From Novosphingobium lentum NBRC 107847 (GTDB lineage Bacteria > Pseudomonadota > Alphaproteobacteria > Sphingomonadales > Sphingomonadaceae), in NCBI RefSeq assembly GCF_001590965.1, contig NZ_BCTW01000027.1:1-44765 (forward strand): a stretch of DNA of 44,765 bases, given 5' to 3'. The notes beneath the pieces are model-generated. The model searched no databases, was not told where the DNA came from, and saw only the letters and a list, made by a program, of their open reading frames with translations. Shown piece by piece: positions 9,545 through 17,641 of this stretch (position 1 is the first letter of the stretch; the number at the start of each line of letters is the position of its first letter). A program made the position numbers and the translations under genes.

Positions 9545-9619
9545 TGGTGACCCCTACGGGAATCGAACCCGTGTTTCAGCCGTGAAAGGGCCGCGTCCTA
9601 ACCGCTAGACGAAGGGGCC
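9545..9619 (-). tRNA. tRNA-Glu (anticodon UUC)
   Basis: The minus strand folds as a standard tRNA-Glu. The acceptor GGCCCCU pairs with AGGGGUC, the anticodon loop is CUUUCAC giving anticodon UUC (wobble base at 9586), the T-arm is GUUCGAUUC-type, and the encoded CCA is at 9547-9545. It is the first gene of the tandem pair and is probably transcribed from a promoter between it and the end of recJ. It would read GAA and GAG; the CUC partner reads only GAG. Confidence 0.97.
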
Positions 9620-9648
9620 ATAGGGCTGGCGCCGCTGGCAAGGCCGCG

Positions 9649-9677
9649 CCTCTAAGCGAGCAGGGGCAGGGGGTCAA
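9649..9677 (-). promoter_or_regulatory. Probable promoter of the tRNA-Glu pair
   Basis: On the minus strand TTGACC (9677-9672), preceded by C as in the alphaproteobacterial CTTGAC element, is followed after 17 bases by TAGAGG (9654-9649). Transcription would start about twenty bases before the 5' end of tRNA-Glu(UUC). The -35 is good and the -10 is weak. Confidence 0.4.
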
Positions 9678-9690
9678 GCATGCAAATGCG

Positions 9691-11475
9691 TCAGTCGGCC
9701 CAGGCGGCATCCTCGACATGGAGTTCCGCCGCCGGACGGCTGCCCCAGTCGTCGATTTTCGCGCGGCCCGCCAGCCACACCATGCGGCCGCGCGACCCGT
9801 GCAGCAGCGCCTGTCCCAGCTCGGTCTGGGCGGCGCGAAACGCGATTCCCTTGAACGATCGGCCGTCCGCGCCCGCCGCGATCATGCGCACGTGATCGGT
9901 GCCGACAAGGTCGCACTTGACCAGCCGCACCGGCCCGACCGCCACGCGCGGGCCCGGCCAGCCCACGCCGAACGGCCCGGCGGCTTCCAGCGCCTCGACC
10001 AGGGCAGGGGTCAGACCACCGGGCGTCAGCGACAGGTCGAGCAGCAGCGCCTTGCTGCCTTGTGCCGCCGATATTTCGCGCGACAGGCGGTCGTCGAGCC
10101 AGTCCGCCAGCGCGGGGAGCTGGTCCGGATCCATCGTCAGCCCGGCGGCCATGGCGTGACCGCCACCCGCCACCAGCAGCCCGGCCTCGCGCGCGGCGAT
10201 GATCGCGGCGCCCAGATCCACGCCCGAGATCGAGCGCCCCGATCCCTTGCCATGGCCGGCCTCGTCGGCATCGAGCGCGATCACCAACGTGGGCTTGCCC
10301 GACTTCTCCTTGATCCGCCCGGCGACGATGCCGATCACGCCGGGATGCCAGCCGCGCCCCGCCAGCAGCAGGACCGAGCGGTTGTGCTGCGCCTCGACTT
10401 GCGCTTCGGCGGCTTCCTGCACTTCCTGCTCGATCGCGCGCCGCTCATCGTTGAGCGTGGACAGCTGCGCGGAAATGGCGCGCGCCTCGTCCGGGTCGCG
10501 CGTGGTCAGCAGGCGCACGCCCAGCGTCGCCTCGCCCACGCGCCCGCCGGCATTGATGCGGGGGCCGAGCGCGAAGCCCAGGTCGCTGCAGGTCGGCGCG
10601 CGCGTCAGGCGGCTGGCGTCGATCAGCGCGGACAGGCCGATGTTCTCGCGCCGCGCCATGACCTTGAGCCCTTGCGACACCATCGCGCGGTTGAGCCCAT
10701 GGAGCGCGGCAACATCGGCCACCGTGCCCAGCGCGACCAGATCGAGCAGCGCCATCAGATCGGGCGCGGGGCGATCGGCGAAATAGTCACGCCCGCGCAA
10801 AGTGCGCACCGTCGCGATGGATAGCAGGAAGGCGACACCGACCGCCGCCAGATGGCCGTAGGAGGCGGCCTCGTTGCTTTCGTCGAGCCGGTTGGGGTTG
10901 ACCAGCGCGGCGGCGATGGGAAGCTCTGGCGAGCACTTGTGGTGATCGACCACGATCACATCCACGCCGGCTGCATGTGCCGCAGCAAGCGCCTGGTGCG
11001 CCATGGCGCCGCAATCGACCGTCACGATCAGGCTCGACCCGCCTTGCGCGATCCGCACCAGCGCTTCGCCCGACGGGCCGTAGCCTTCAAGCAGGCGGTC
11101 GGGGATATAGGCCTGCGCCTCCACCCCCAACCCGCGCAGCAGCAGGATCAGCAGCGCGGCGCTGGTGGCGCCGTCGACATCGTAGTCGCCATAGACGGTG
11201 ATCGTCTCACCGCCGATCACGGCCTGGGCGATGCGATCGGCGGCGGCGTCCATGTCGCGGAAGATCGACGGATCGGGCAGGAATTCGCGCAAGGTCGGGC
11301 GACGGTGCCGCTCCAGATCGTCACGCGCCACGCCGCGGGCGAGCAACAACTGGTTGACCAGATCGTCGCCGAGCGAGGACATGCCGGCGGCTTCGCCGTC
11401 CATTGCCATGTTGCCGCCGCGCCAGCGCCACGCCTGGCCGGTGATCGAACGGGTGATGGCGGTAACCGGTATCAT
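9691..11475 (-). CDS. recJ: Single-stranded-DNA-specific exonuclease RecJ
   Basis: This 594-aa protein is a RecJ 5'-3' single-strand DNA exonuclease that acts in recombination and mismatch/base-excision repair. It carries the DHH-phosphoesterase motifs in order: GDYDVDG at residues 96-102 (motif I with metal-binding aspartates), VDCGA near 153, DHH at 177-179, and an Asp-containing segment near 230. A DHHA1 domain follows, with GGGHAMAAGLTM near residue 440, and then a C-terminal OB-like domain. Length is normal for the family. The start at 11475 gives the N-terminal SITGQAWRWRGG segment typical of alphaproteobacterial RecJ. It ends 72 bases from the tRNA-Glu pair on the same strand and is divergent from the flavodoxin-like gene. 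All key residues are present. Confidence 0.95.
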   Translation of the reverse strand: MIPVTAITRSITGQAWRWRGGNMAMDGEAAGMSSLGDDLVNQLLLARGVARDDLERHRRPTLREFLPDPSIFRDMDAAADRIAQAVIGGETITVYGDYDVDGATSAALLILLLRGLGVEAQAYIPDRLLEGYGPSGEALVRIAQGGSSLIVTVDCGAMAHQALAAAHAAGVDVIVVDHHKCSPELPIAAALVNPNRLDESNEAASYGHLAAVGVAFLLSIATVRTLRGRDYFADRPAPDLMALLDLVALGTVADVAALHGLNRAMVSQGLKVMARRENIGLSALIDASRLTRAPTCSDLGFALGPRINAGGRVGEATLGVRLLTTRDPDEARAISAQLSTLNDERRAIEQEVQEAAEAQVEAQHNRSVLLLAGRGWHPGVIGIVAGRIKEKSGKPTLVIALDADEAGHGKGSGRSISGVDLGAAIIAAREAGLLVAGGGHAMAAGLTMDPDQLPALADWLDDRLSREISAAQGSKALLLDLSLTPGGLTPALVEALEAAGPFGVGWPGPRVAVGPVRLVKCDLVGTDHVRMIAAGADGRSFKGIAFRAAQTELGQALLHGSRGRMVWLAGRAKIDDWGSRPAAELHVEDAAWAD

Positions 11476-11641
11476 GCTGCGATGGCGCTAACCCATCGAC
11501 GCTGTTCTTGGAACCCTGCGCGTGCGACCTATCGCGACGGGCGCGTTGACTTGTCCCTGTCCGCGTTGTTGGCTGGCGGCGACCGAGGCGGAGTGCGGGC
11601 ATGGACAGCACGGTATTGAAGCCAGAGCATTGGAGCCGTGG

Positions 11642-12121
11642 ATGCTGCTGATCGTGTGGCACAGTCGCACCGGCGCCGCCCGCGCCATGGCCGAAGCCGC
11701 GCTGGCCGGCGCATGCGAGGGCGGGCCGGCGCGCAGCTTGTGGGCGGACCAAGCGGATGCCGACGCGCTGCTCGCCGCCAGCGGCTACCTGTTCGCCTGC
11801 CCCGAAAACCTTGGCACGATGAGCGGCGCGATGAAGGAGTTTTTCGACCGGACCTATTATCCGCTGCTCGGCGCGATCGCAGGGCGGCCTTATGGCACGC
11901 TGATTGCCGCGGGTTCGGATGGCAGCGGCGCGCAGGCCCAGATCGACCGGATCGTGACGGGCTGGCGCCTGCGCCGGGTGGTGCCGCCGTTGATCGTCAA
12001 CCTGCAAGCGCAGACAGCAGAGGCCATCCTTGCCCAGAAAATCGTTCCGCCAGCGGACCTTGCTGGCTGTCGCGAATTGGGACAGGCCATGGCGACCGGA
12101 TTGTCACTGGGCGTGTTCTAG
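11642..12121 (+). CDS. Flavodoxin-like NAD(P)H-dependent reductase
   Basis: This protein of about 159 aa has a flavodoxin fold. The N-terminal beta strand and phosphate-binding loop LLIVWHSRTGAARAMA is the FMN-binding signature, and the central segment CPENLGTMSGAMKEFFDR matches the second FMN loop of WrbA-like and other NAD(P)H-dependent oxidoreductases. It probably transfers electrons with FMN in the cytoplasm; the substrate cannot be told. The frame is open back to 11522, but I chose ATG 11642 because the flavodoxin strand begins there and GGAG lies eight bases upstream (11630-11633). The gene is divergent from recJ, and 86 bases later follows an unrelated gene on the same strand. Confidence 0.8.
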   Translation: MLLIVWHSRTGAARAMAEAALAGACEGGPARSLWADQADADALLAASGYLFACPENLGTMSGAMKEFFDRTYYPLLGAIAGRPYGTLIAAGSDGSGAQAQIDRIVTGWRLRRVVPPLIVNLQAQTAEAILAQKIVPPADLAGCRELGQAMATGLSLGVF

Positions 12122-12207
12122 GTTCTTCGGAGCTTGTGCATCCCAATCGGACCAATCGTTTTCGCCACGACTCGACAGCTTCCCCTCGAACCTGACACAG
12201 AGGGTCG

Positions 12208-12966
12208 ATGACCAAACGGGGCTACGTGGCGGGGAACGGACGCAAGGCGGGCGGCACGCGGCCGCTGGCGATGCTGCTGTTCGCGCCGGGCATGCGTCCC
12301 GATGCCGACGCGCTGGAAGCCCTGGCCGCCGCCGCCGCGCCATTCCAGGTATCACACCGGCCCGAAGGCGCGGCCGACTGGCTTGAACTGCTGCGCGATG
12401 GCCTGACCTTCGATCTGGTGGGGCTGGCGCCGGGGAAGCCGGCCGTTCCCTCCACTCCCGCCACGTCGCACGACCTCCCGGCAGATCTGGCAGCGGGCGA
12501 GGCGATCGTCCTTGCGCCGGGTCCGCACCTTGCCGGGGCAGAGCATCTGCTGCCCGTGGTGAGGGTGACGGCAGCCCTCGTTACCGGTCTTGCGGCGCTG
12601 CCGGGGTTGCTCGGCATCGGCTGGCTGCCGGCGCGCAACCTGGTCGATCCGGCGTGGTTCTGCGAGGCGGTCGACCGCTGGCTGGCGGGCGGGCCGTTCG
12701 CGGCGCTGGCGCTCTGTGGCCTGGAGCGGGAGGCGGATGGCGCCTTGCACAGCGAAGGCCTGCGGTTTCTGATCGGTCAGGAGTTTCGCCTTGCGGCGGA
12801 TCGAAATTCCGATCCGGCAAGGAATGCGAAAGTCGCCTTGCGGCTGACGGACTGGCTGGTTGCGCATGGGCGGGTCGATACCGCGCGCGAGATCGTGCTG
12901 GTGGGGGCCGGGTCGGTGTGGTTGGCACCGGGGGCCGACGGCATGATCGCCGCGCAATGCCGTTGA
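12208..12966 (+). CDS. Protein of unknown function (252 aa), upstream of and overlapping the AHH nuclease gene
   Basis: I do not recognise this family with confidence. The protein is alanine/leucine rich, has no signal peptide, and is cytoplasmic by appearance. Two segments look conserved in style: LPGLLGIGWLPARNLVDP around residues 130-147 and SEGLRFLIGQEFRL around 187-200. It could belong to one of the DUF4261-like groups, but I cannot show this. The stop overlaps the start of the AHH nuclease gene by ten bases, so the two are translationally coupled and probably work together. An immunity or accessory role for the nuclease is possible but is inference only. Confidence 0.75.
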   Translation: MTKRGYVAGNGRKAGGTRPLAMLLFAPGMRPDADALEALAAAAAPFQVSHRPEGAADWLELLRDGLTFDLVGLAPGKPAVPSTPATSHDLPADLAAGEAIVLAPGPHLAGAEHLLPVVRVTAALVTGLAALPGLLGIGWLPARNLVDPAWFCEAVDRWLAGGPFAALALCGLEREADGALHSEGLRFLIGQEFRLAADRNSDPARNAKVALRLTDWLVAHGRVDTAREIVLVGAGSVWLAPGADGMIAAQCR

Positions 12967-13730
12967 GCGGTCCGGCCCGCCCCGGACTGTCGTTTCGCGG
13001 CATCAACCGGCGCGATCGGCCGGGGCACATCAAGGGGTTGCAGCGGCACCATTTGCTGCCGCTGCAGATCCTGAACCATCGCCCGCTCGAAAAGATGATC
13101 GGCTCGCTGGGCGCGGGCCGCATCGGATTTCACGATTTCCGCCGCAACGGCCTGCTGCTGCCGTCGCTGGAGGAGCAGGCCAAACGCATCGGCCTGCCGC
13201 TGCATCGCGGCCCGCACCGCCAGTACAACGAAGTGGTGCTCGACCGGGCGGGGCAGATCGAGGCGAGCTGGAGCCGCCAGCGACCCAGCGCGGGTTGTGC
13301 GGCCGATCGGGAGGCGCTGTTCCGGCTGGACCTGCTTCAGCGCGCCTTGCGCCGCCGGTTGCTCGACCCCGGGCGCGGCCAGCGGGCGGTGCTGTGCCGC
13401 CACGATCCGGGCCGCCCCGATCCGGCGCTCGATTTCAGCCACCTCGACAGGATGGCCGAAGCGCTGTGGGGCGCCACTTATCCCGAAAAGCGCGCGGTGC
13501 TTTCAGCCAGCGCCGATACCGCGTCGCGATACTCCCGCTCCAGCCTGTCGACCCGCGCGGCGACGGGTTCCACTGCCACGACCGCGCCGATGCCCTGGCC
13601 CGAGCCCCAGATGTCCTTCCACGCCTTCGCTTCGGCGTTCCCGCCCGAACCGAAGTTCATTTTGGATACGTCGCTTTCCGGCAGGTTGTCCGGATCGAGA
13701 CCGGCATTGGCGATCGAACCGCGCAGATAG
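12957..13730 (+). CDS. AHH-family (HNH/EndoVII superfamily) nuclease with a run-on C-terminus
   Basis: The protein contains an AHH-type nuclease core: RHHLLP at residues 30-35, GFHDFRRNGLLLP at 57-69, and PLHRGPHRQY at 81-90, the usual histidine pattern (H31, H32, H83, H87). It has no toxin-delivery domain and no signal peptide, so it may act inside the cell. The start ATG 12957 overlaps the preceding stop. The natural domain seems to end near residue 180; the reading frame then runs about 250 bases into the convergent nitronate monooxygenase gene before TAG 13728-13730. That tail is the antisense of a conserved gene and is unlikely to have a selected function. Either the stop has been lost in this strain or the family really ends this way. 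Confidence 0.7.
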   Translation: MPLSGPARPGLSFRGINRRDRPGHIKGLQRHHLLPLQILNHRPLEKMIGSLGAGRIGFHDFRRNGLLLPSLEEQAKRIGLPLHRGPHRQYNEVVLDRAGQIEASWSRQRPSAGCAADREALFRLDLLQRALRRRLLDPGRGQRAVLCRHDPGRPDPALDFSHLDRMAEALWGATYPEKRAVLSASADTASRYSRSSLSTRAATGSTATTAPMPWPEPQMSFHAFASAFPPEPKFILDTSLSGRLSGSRPALAIEPRR

Positions 13731-14458
13731 TTGCCGTGGACGCCGGTGAACAGGTTGGAATAGACGATGTCGCTGGCATGCCCGTCGACGATCGCCTGCT
13801 TGTAGGCCTGCATCGCGTTGGCTTCCTCGGTGGCGATCCAGGCCGAGCCGATATAGGCGAAATCCGCGCCGAGTGCCTGCGCCGCCAGCACTGAACGGCC
13901 ATGGGCGATGGCGCCCGACAGCGCGACCGGGCCATCGAACCAGCTGCGGATTTCCTGCATCAGCGCGAACGGCGAAATCGTGCCCGCGTGTCCGCCGGCG
14001 CCCGCCGCAACCGGGACGAGCCCGTCCGCACCCTTTTCGATCGCCTTGCGCGCGAACCGATCGTTGATGACGTCATGCAGCACGATGCCGCCCCAGCGGT
14101 GCGCGGCGGCGTTGATATCCTCGCGCGCGCCCAGCGAGGTGATCATCAGCGGCACCTGCCATTTTTCGCAAAGCGCGATATCCTCGTCGAGCCGGTTGTT
14201 GCTCTTGTGCACGATCTGGTTGACCGCGAACGGCGCGGCCGGACGGTCCGGGTTGCCGCGATTGTGGTCGCTCAGCGCTTCGGTGATCTGGTGCAGCCAT
14301 TCATCCAGCTGGCTGATCGGCCGGGCGTTGAGCGAGGGAAAACTGCCGACGATCCCGGCCTTGCACTGCGCAATGACCAGTTCGGGACATGACACGATGA
14401 ACAGCGGCGAAGCGATGACCGGAAGGCGAAGCCGGTTGAAAATGGCGGGCAGGGACAT
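13478..14458 (-). CDS. Nitronate monooxygenase (2-nitropropane dioxygenase family)
   Basis: A 326-aa TIM-barrel FMN enzyme of the nitronate monooxygenase/NPD family. It starts with the typical segment MSLPAIFNRLRLPVIASPLF. It has GIVGSFPSLNARP near residue 35, the phosphate-binding loop region GADGLVPVAAGAGGHAG around 143-159 with the conserved histidine H157, and ALGADFAYIGSAWIATEE around 195-212, which lines the FMN phosphate. The family oxidises toxic nitronates to carbonyl compounds and nitrite; some members act on other flavin-dependent substrates, so the substrate is not certain. Length is normal. Its 3' end lies under the run-on tail of the AHH nuclease gene. A TAA at 13478-13480 ends it. 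Confidence 0.9.
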   Translation of the reverse strand: MSLPAIFNRLRLPVIASPLFIVSCPELVIAQCKAGIVGSFPSLNARPISQLDEWLHQITEALSDHNRGNPDRPAAPFAVNQIVHKSNNRLDEDIALCEKWQVPLMITSLGAREDINAAAHRWGGIVLHDVINDRFARKAIEKGADGLVPVAAGAGGHAGTISPFALMQEIRSWFDGPVALSGAIAHGRSVLAAQALGADFAYIGSAWIATEEANAMQAYKQAIVDGHASDIVYSNLFTGVHGNYLRGSIANAGLDPDNLPESDVSKMNFGSGGNAEAKAWKDIWGSGQGIGAVVAVEPVAARVDRLEREYRDAVSALAESTARFSG

Positions 14459-14518
14459 GCAGCGTGCTCCGGCTTAATCGATCGATTAAACGCCGCTTAA
14501 CCGGGCGCTGCGGCGCTG

Positions 14519-15568
14519 TCAAACCGGGGGCAGCAAGCTTTCCAGCCCATAGATGCCTGCTGCGGTTCCTGCATAGAGTGATCGCTTGTCGGGTTCGGAA
14601 TACGCAGCGGTAACCCGCTTGAAGGCGTTCCACAAAGTGGCGTAATCCGCGCCCCAGCGATCGACCGGGAAGTTGCTTTCGAACATCGCACGCGCGGGTC
14701 CGAACGCCTCGATGCAGGTTTCGAGATACGGGCGCCACAATGCAGCCAGCTGTTCGGACGAGGTGCCCGCGCCGGGCCCCTGTGCGGGCATGCCGCAGAA
14801 CGCCATCGCCAGCCCGCCCAGCTTGACCGCCACGTTGGGGCATCGCGCGAGTTCGCGGATGGCGTCGCACCATGGCGCGAACCGTTCGGTGAGGCGGCCT
14901 TTGTAGCTGGCGATGTTGAGCGGGGTGCCGCAGTGATCGAGCACGATCTGCGTATCAGGAAAGGCGCGCGCCAGCGCGATGACATCGGCCAGTTGCGGTT
15001 CGAGCACCCAGGCGTCGAACGTCAGCCCGTTGGTGCCGAGGTGGCAAAAGCCCTCGCGGAACGCTGCGCTGGCGAACAGGCCGGCGGGCGCATGGAACGG
15101 CGGGCCGAGCACGCTGGCATCGGCGTCCCACGCGCCCGAGTGGCGAATGCCCCTGAAGCGGCCGTTGCCCGCCGCGACCAGCGCCTCCAGCACCGGCGCG
15201 GTGTTGTCGCCCAGTGTCAGGTCGGCGTGACCGATGATCGCCGCACAGGCACGAAAATCGCCGTACAGCCCCGACGCGCTTTGCGCCGCGACGCCGTTGA
15301 CGAACTCGACCTCGCCGACCGGCTTCATCGCATCGGGCGCACCGGCGCGATAAAACGCGCCGCATTCCATGAACACGGTACCGATGATGCGATGGCCGCT
15401 CTGCGCATCGGCCAGCAGGTGGTCGAAGGTGTAGTAGGGCGCCGTCGCGATCGAGGCGATGAACGGATGGACCGGCTCGGGAAACGCGCCCAGCAGCGGC
15501 CGCAAGTCCCACAAGTGGTGGTGCGGATCGATGATCGCCAGATCCGGCTCGAGAATGTCTTCGCGCAT
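14519..15568 (-). CDS. Amidohydrolase family metal-dependent hydrolase
   Basis: A 349-aa TIM-barrel hydrolase of the amidohydrolase-2 type, related to lactonases such as 2-pyrone-4,6-dicarboxylate or sulfomuconolactone hydrolase. The N-terminal DPHHHLWD (residues 14-21) gives the metal-binding HxH pair. RGIRHSGAWD lies in the middle, VLDHCGTPL holds a conserved histidine, and the C-terminal FESNFPVDRWGADY gives the late aspartate. The frame opens with TTG at 15583, but GGGAG lies eight bases before ATG 15568, which I take as the start. It sits alone between the nitronate monooxygenase and leuA, both on the same strand. The real substrate, perhaps an aromatic-degradation lactone, cannot be read from the sequence. 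Confidence 0.85.
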   Translation of the reverse strand: MREDILEPDLAIIDPHHHLWDLRPLLGAFPEPVHPFIASIATAPYYTFDHLLADAQSGHRIIGTVFMECGAFYRAGAPDAMKPVGEVEFVNGVAAQSASGLYGDFRACAAIIGHADLTLGDNTAPVLEALVAAGNGRFRGIRHSGAWDADASVLGPPFHAPAGLFASAAFREGFCHLGTNGLTFDAWVLEPQLADVIALARAFPDTQIVLDHCGTPLNIASYKGRLTERFAPWCDAIRELARCPNVAVKLGGLAMAFCGMPAQGPGAGTSSEQLAALWRPYLETCIEAFGPARAMFESNFPVDRWGADYATLWNAFKRVTAAYSEPDKRSLYAGTAAGIYGLESLLPPV

Positions 15569-15690
15569 GGCCGCCGCTCCCAACGGGCCGGTCCGCCGTG
15601 GTTGGCGACCGGCCTCGATGGGCGCAGGCTATTGCGTTCGATCGCCGAGGGATACCGCAATCGCCAAGACGATTGCAGTGCCCGGACCGT

Positions 15691-17364
15691 TCAGGGCCTG
15701 ACGGTGTTGGCCGCGCTGAGCACCGCGCGCACGCTGGCGGTGGCGACATCCTCGTCGATGCCGACGCCCCAGATCACGCTGCCGTCGGGCAAGCCGCATT
15801 CGACAAAGGCAGCGGCGCGCGCGTCGCTGCCCTTGGCCATCGCGTGTTCGGAATAATCGCGTACGTCGAGCGTCACGCCGAAACTGTCGGCTAGCGTCGC
15901 CACGACCGACGAGAGCAGCCCGTTGCCGCGACCGCTGACCGACTGCACCTGACCGTCGACCGCGATCTTGCCCGCGAACATCCGCGTACCATCGGTGCCG
16001 CGCGTTTCCTCGTAGTCGATGAGCTGGAAATGCTGCGGCGTGTTGAGGCGGTAGGTCTGCTGGAACACGTCCCAGATGTCCTGCGCGTGGAGTTCGCGCC
16101 CGACCTGGTCGGCCAGGTCCTGCACATGGCGCGAGAAGTGCGCCTGCATCCGCTTGGGCAGCTTGAGGCCCTGATCCTGTTCGAGCACCCAGGCGAAACC
16201 GCCCTTGCCGCTTTGCGAATTGACGCGGATCACCGCTTCGTAGCTGCGGCCGAGATCCGCCGGGTCGATCGGCAGGTACGGCACCTGCCACAGATCGTCG
16301 TTGCGCTGTTCCTGCGCGGCAAAGCCCTTCTTGATCGCATCCTGATGCGAACCGGAAAACGCGGTGAACACCAGCTCGCCGCCATACGGGTGTCGCGCCG
16401 GGACGGGCAGCTGGTTGCAGTATTCGACCGTCTGGATCACCTGGTCGATGTCGGAAAAATCGAGCCCCGGGTCGATCCCTTGCGTGTACATGTTGAGCGC
16501 CACGGTCACCAAGCAGCAGTTGCCGGTGCGCTCGCCATTGCCGAACAGGCAGCCCTCGACCCGGTCGGCGCCCGCCATCAGGCCAAGCTCCGCCGCCGCC
16601 ACGCCGGTGCCGCGATCGTTGTGCGTGTGCAGGCTGATCACCGCCGCATCGCGGTTGGGCAGGTTGCGGCAGAAATACTCGATCTGGTCGGCGTAGATGT
16701 TGGGCGATGCCGCCTCAACCGTGGCGGGCAGGTTGAGGATGATCGGGCGTTCGGGCGTGGGCTGCAGCACCTGCATCACCGCCTCGCAGCATTCGATGCT
16801 GAAATCGAGTTCGGCGGTCGAGAACGTTTCGGGGCTGTATTCGAAGTGCCACTCGGTGGCGGGGAACCGCGCGGCCTGATCGCGCAGCACTTTGGCACCG
16901 TCGGCGGCAATCGCCTTGATCTGCGGCTGTTCCAGCCCGAACACCACCTGCCGCCACAGCGGGGACACCGCGTTGTAGAGGTGAACGATCGCCGCGCGCG
17001 CGCCTTCGAGGCTTTCGAACGAGGTTTTGATCAGATCTTCGCGCGATTGCGTCAGCACTTGCACCAGCACGTCGGCGGGGATGCGATCGTTGCGCACGAG
17101 GCTGCTGATGAAATCGAACTCTGTCGCGCCTGCGCTGGGGAAGCCGACCTCGATTTCCTTGAGGCCGATGCGCACCAGCAGATCGAAGAAGCGGTTCTTC
17201 TTTTCCGCATCCATCGGATCGATCAGCGACTGGTTGCCGTCGCGCATGTCGGTGGACAGCCAGCGCGGCGGCTGGGTGATGGTGCGACCGGGCCATTGCC
17301 GGTCGGGCAGGTTGATTTGCGGGAACGGTCGGTATTTGACCGAAGGATCACGGAGCATGGTCAT
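15691..17364 (-). CDS. leuA: 2-isopropylmalate synthase
   Basis: LeuA condenses acetyl-CoA with 2-oxoisovalerate, the first committed step of leucine synthesis. The protein (557 aa) is the longer form with N-terminal YRPFPQINLPDRQWP and the DRE-TIM signature STDMRDGNQSLIDP near residue 40. The metal-binding SLHTHNDRGTG is near residue 240 and GCLFGNGERTGN near 265. The C-terminal third is the regulatory domain that binds leucine (GKIAVDGQVQSVSGRGNGLLSS). I chose ATG 17364; ATG 17358 is also possible. The open frame back to 17424 overlaps the mRNA leader and should not be used. A leucine-rich leader peptide lies 83 bases upstream on the same strand, so expression is probably attenuated by leucine supply in addition to feedback inhibition of the enzyme. 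Confidence 0.96.
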   Translation of the reverse strand: MTMLRDPSVKYRPFPQINLPDRQWPGRTITQPPRWLSTDMRDGNQSLIDPMDAEKKNRFFDLLVRIGLKEIEVGFPSAGATEFDFISSLVRNDRIPADVLVQVLTQSREDLIKTSFESLEGARAAIVHLYNAVSPLWRQVVFGLEQPQIKAIAADGAKVLRDQAARFPATEWHFEYSPETFSTAELDFSIECCEAVMQVLQPTPERPIILNLPATVEAASPNIYADQIEYFCRNLPNRDAAVISLHTHNDRGTGVAAAELGLMAGADRVEGCLFGNGERTGNCCLVTVALNMYTQGIDPGLDFSDIDQVIQTVEYCNQLPVPARHPYGGELVFTAFSGSHQDAIKKGFAAQEQRNDDLWQVPYLPIDPADLGRSYEAVIRVNSQSGKGGFAWVLEQDQGLKLPKRMQAHFSRHVQDLADQVGRELHAQDIWDVFQQTYRLNTPQHFQLIDYEETRGTDGTRMFAGKIAVDGQVQSVSGRGNGLLSSVVATLADSFGVTLDVRDYSEHAMAKGSDARAAAFVECGLPDGSVIWGVGIDEDVATASVRAVLSAANTVRP

Positions 17365-17365
17365 G

Positions 17366-17426
17366 GTGTGCGTCTCGGCTGTTCGGGTGTCTGGCTGCTG
17401 GTGGTGAACCCCTGGGCGCCGCACAC
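17366..17426 (-). promoter_or_regulatory. Candidate start-sequestering stem before leuA
   Basis: GTGTGCG (17426-17420, minus strand) can pair with CGCACAC (17372-17366), which ends one base before the leuA ATG. Formation of this stem would hide the ribosome-binding area. No T-run follows a hairpin in the leader, so a classical terminator is not visible and control by translation or by Rho is possible. The pairing was found by eye only. Confidence 0.35.
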
Positions 17427-17447
17427 GCCGATGGTCGACGCGTCAGC

Positions 17448-17498
17448 TCACGCCCAAGGGCGGATAAGTCGCAGGAGAAGGCCCGGCCGGATTATCAT
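17448..17498 (-). CDS. leuL: leuA leader peptide (16 aa)
   Basis: A short minus-strand frame runs from ATG 17498 to TGA 17448-17450 and encodes MIIRPGLLLRLIRPWA. Four of sixteen residues are leucine, three consecutive, and three are isoleucine. A cluster of codons for the end product directly upstream of the first leucine-pathway gene is the hallmark of an attenuator leader peptide. When leucyl-tRNA is scarce, the ribosome would stall at CTT-CTC-CTG and change the fold of the downstream RNA. It is followed by GCTGACGCG and a pairing region that reaches the leuA start. The likely promoter places the transcript start only a few bases before the ATG. Confidence 0.75.
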   Translation of the reverse strand: MIIRPGLLLRLIRPWA

Positions 17499-17507
17499 GG
17501 TCGCGAG

Positions 17508-17536
17508 CCTATGGGCAAAATGCGGCGATTTGTCCA
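17508..17536 (-). promoter_or_regulatory. Probable promoter of leuL-leuA
   Basis: On the minus strand TGGACA (17536-17531, five of six matches to the -35 consensus) is followed after 17 bases by CATAGG (17513-17508). Transcription would start about 17501, three bases before the leader ATG at 17498, giving an almost leaderless leader-peptide mRNA as is known for trpL of some rhizobia. Confidence 0.4.
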
Positions 17537-17641
17537 GAACTATGCGCCCGCACAGGCGCTGGCGAAAAGTTGCGGGCGGGGGTTGTTGGTACGCCTACTT
17601 ACTGTCTAGGTTGCAAGCTCAACCGTGGAGAGGAATCGAGC

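Noticed and set aside
12654..12956. Longer start for the AHH nuclease
   Set aside because: This stretch is the coding region of the preceding gene in another frame; ATG 12957 overlaps its stop as expected for coupled genes.
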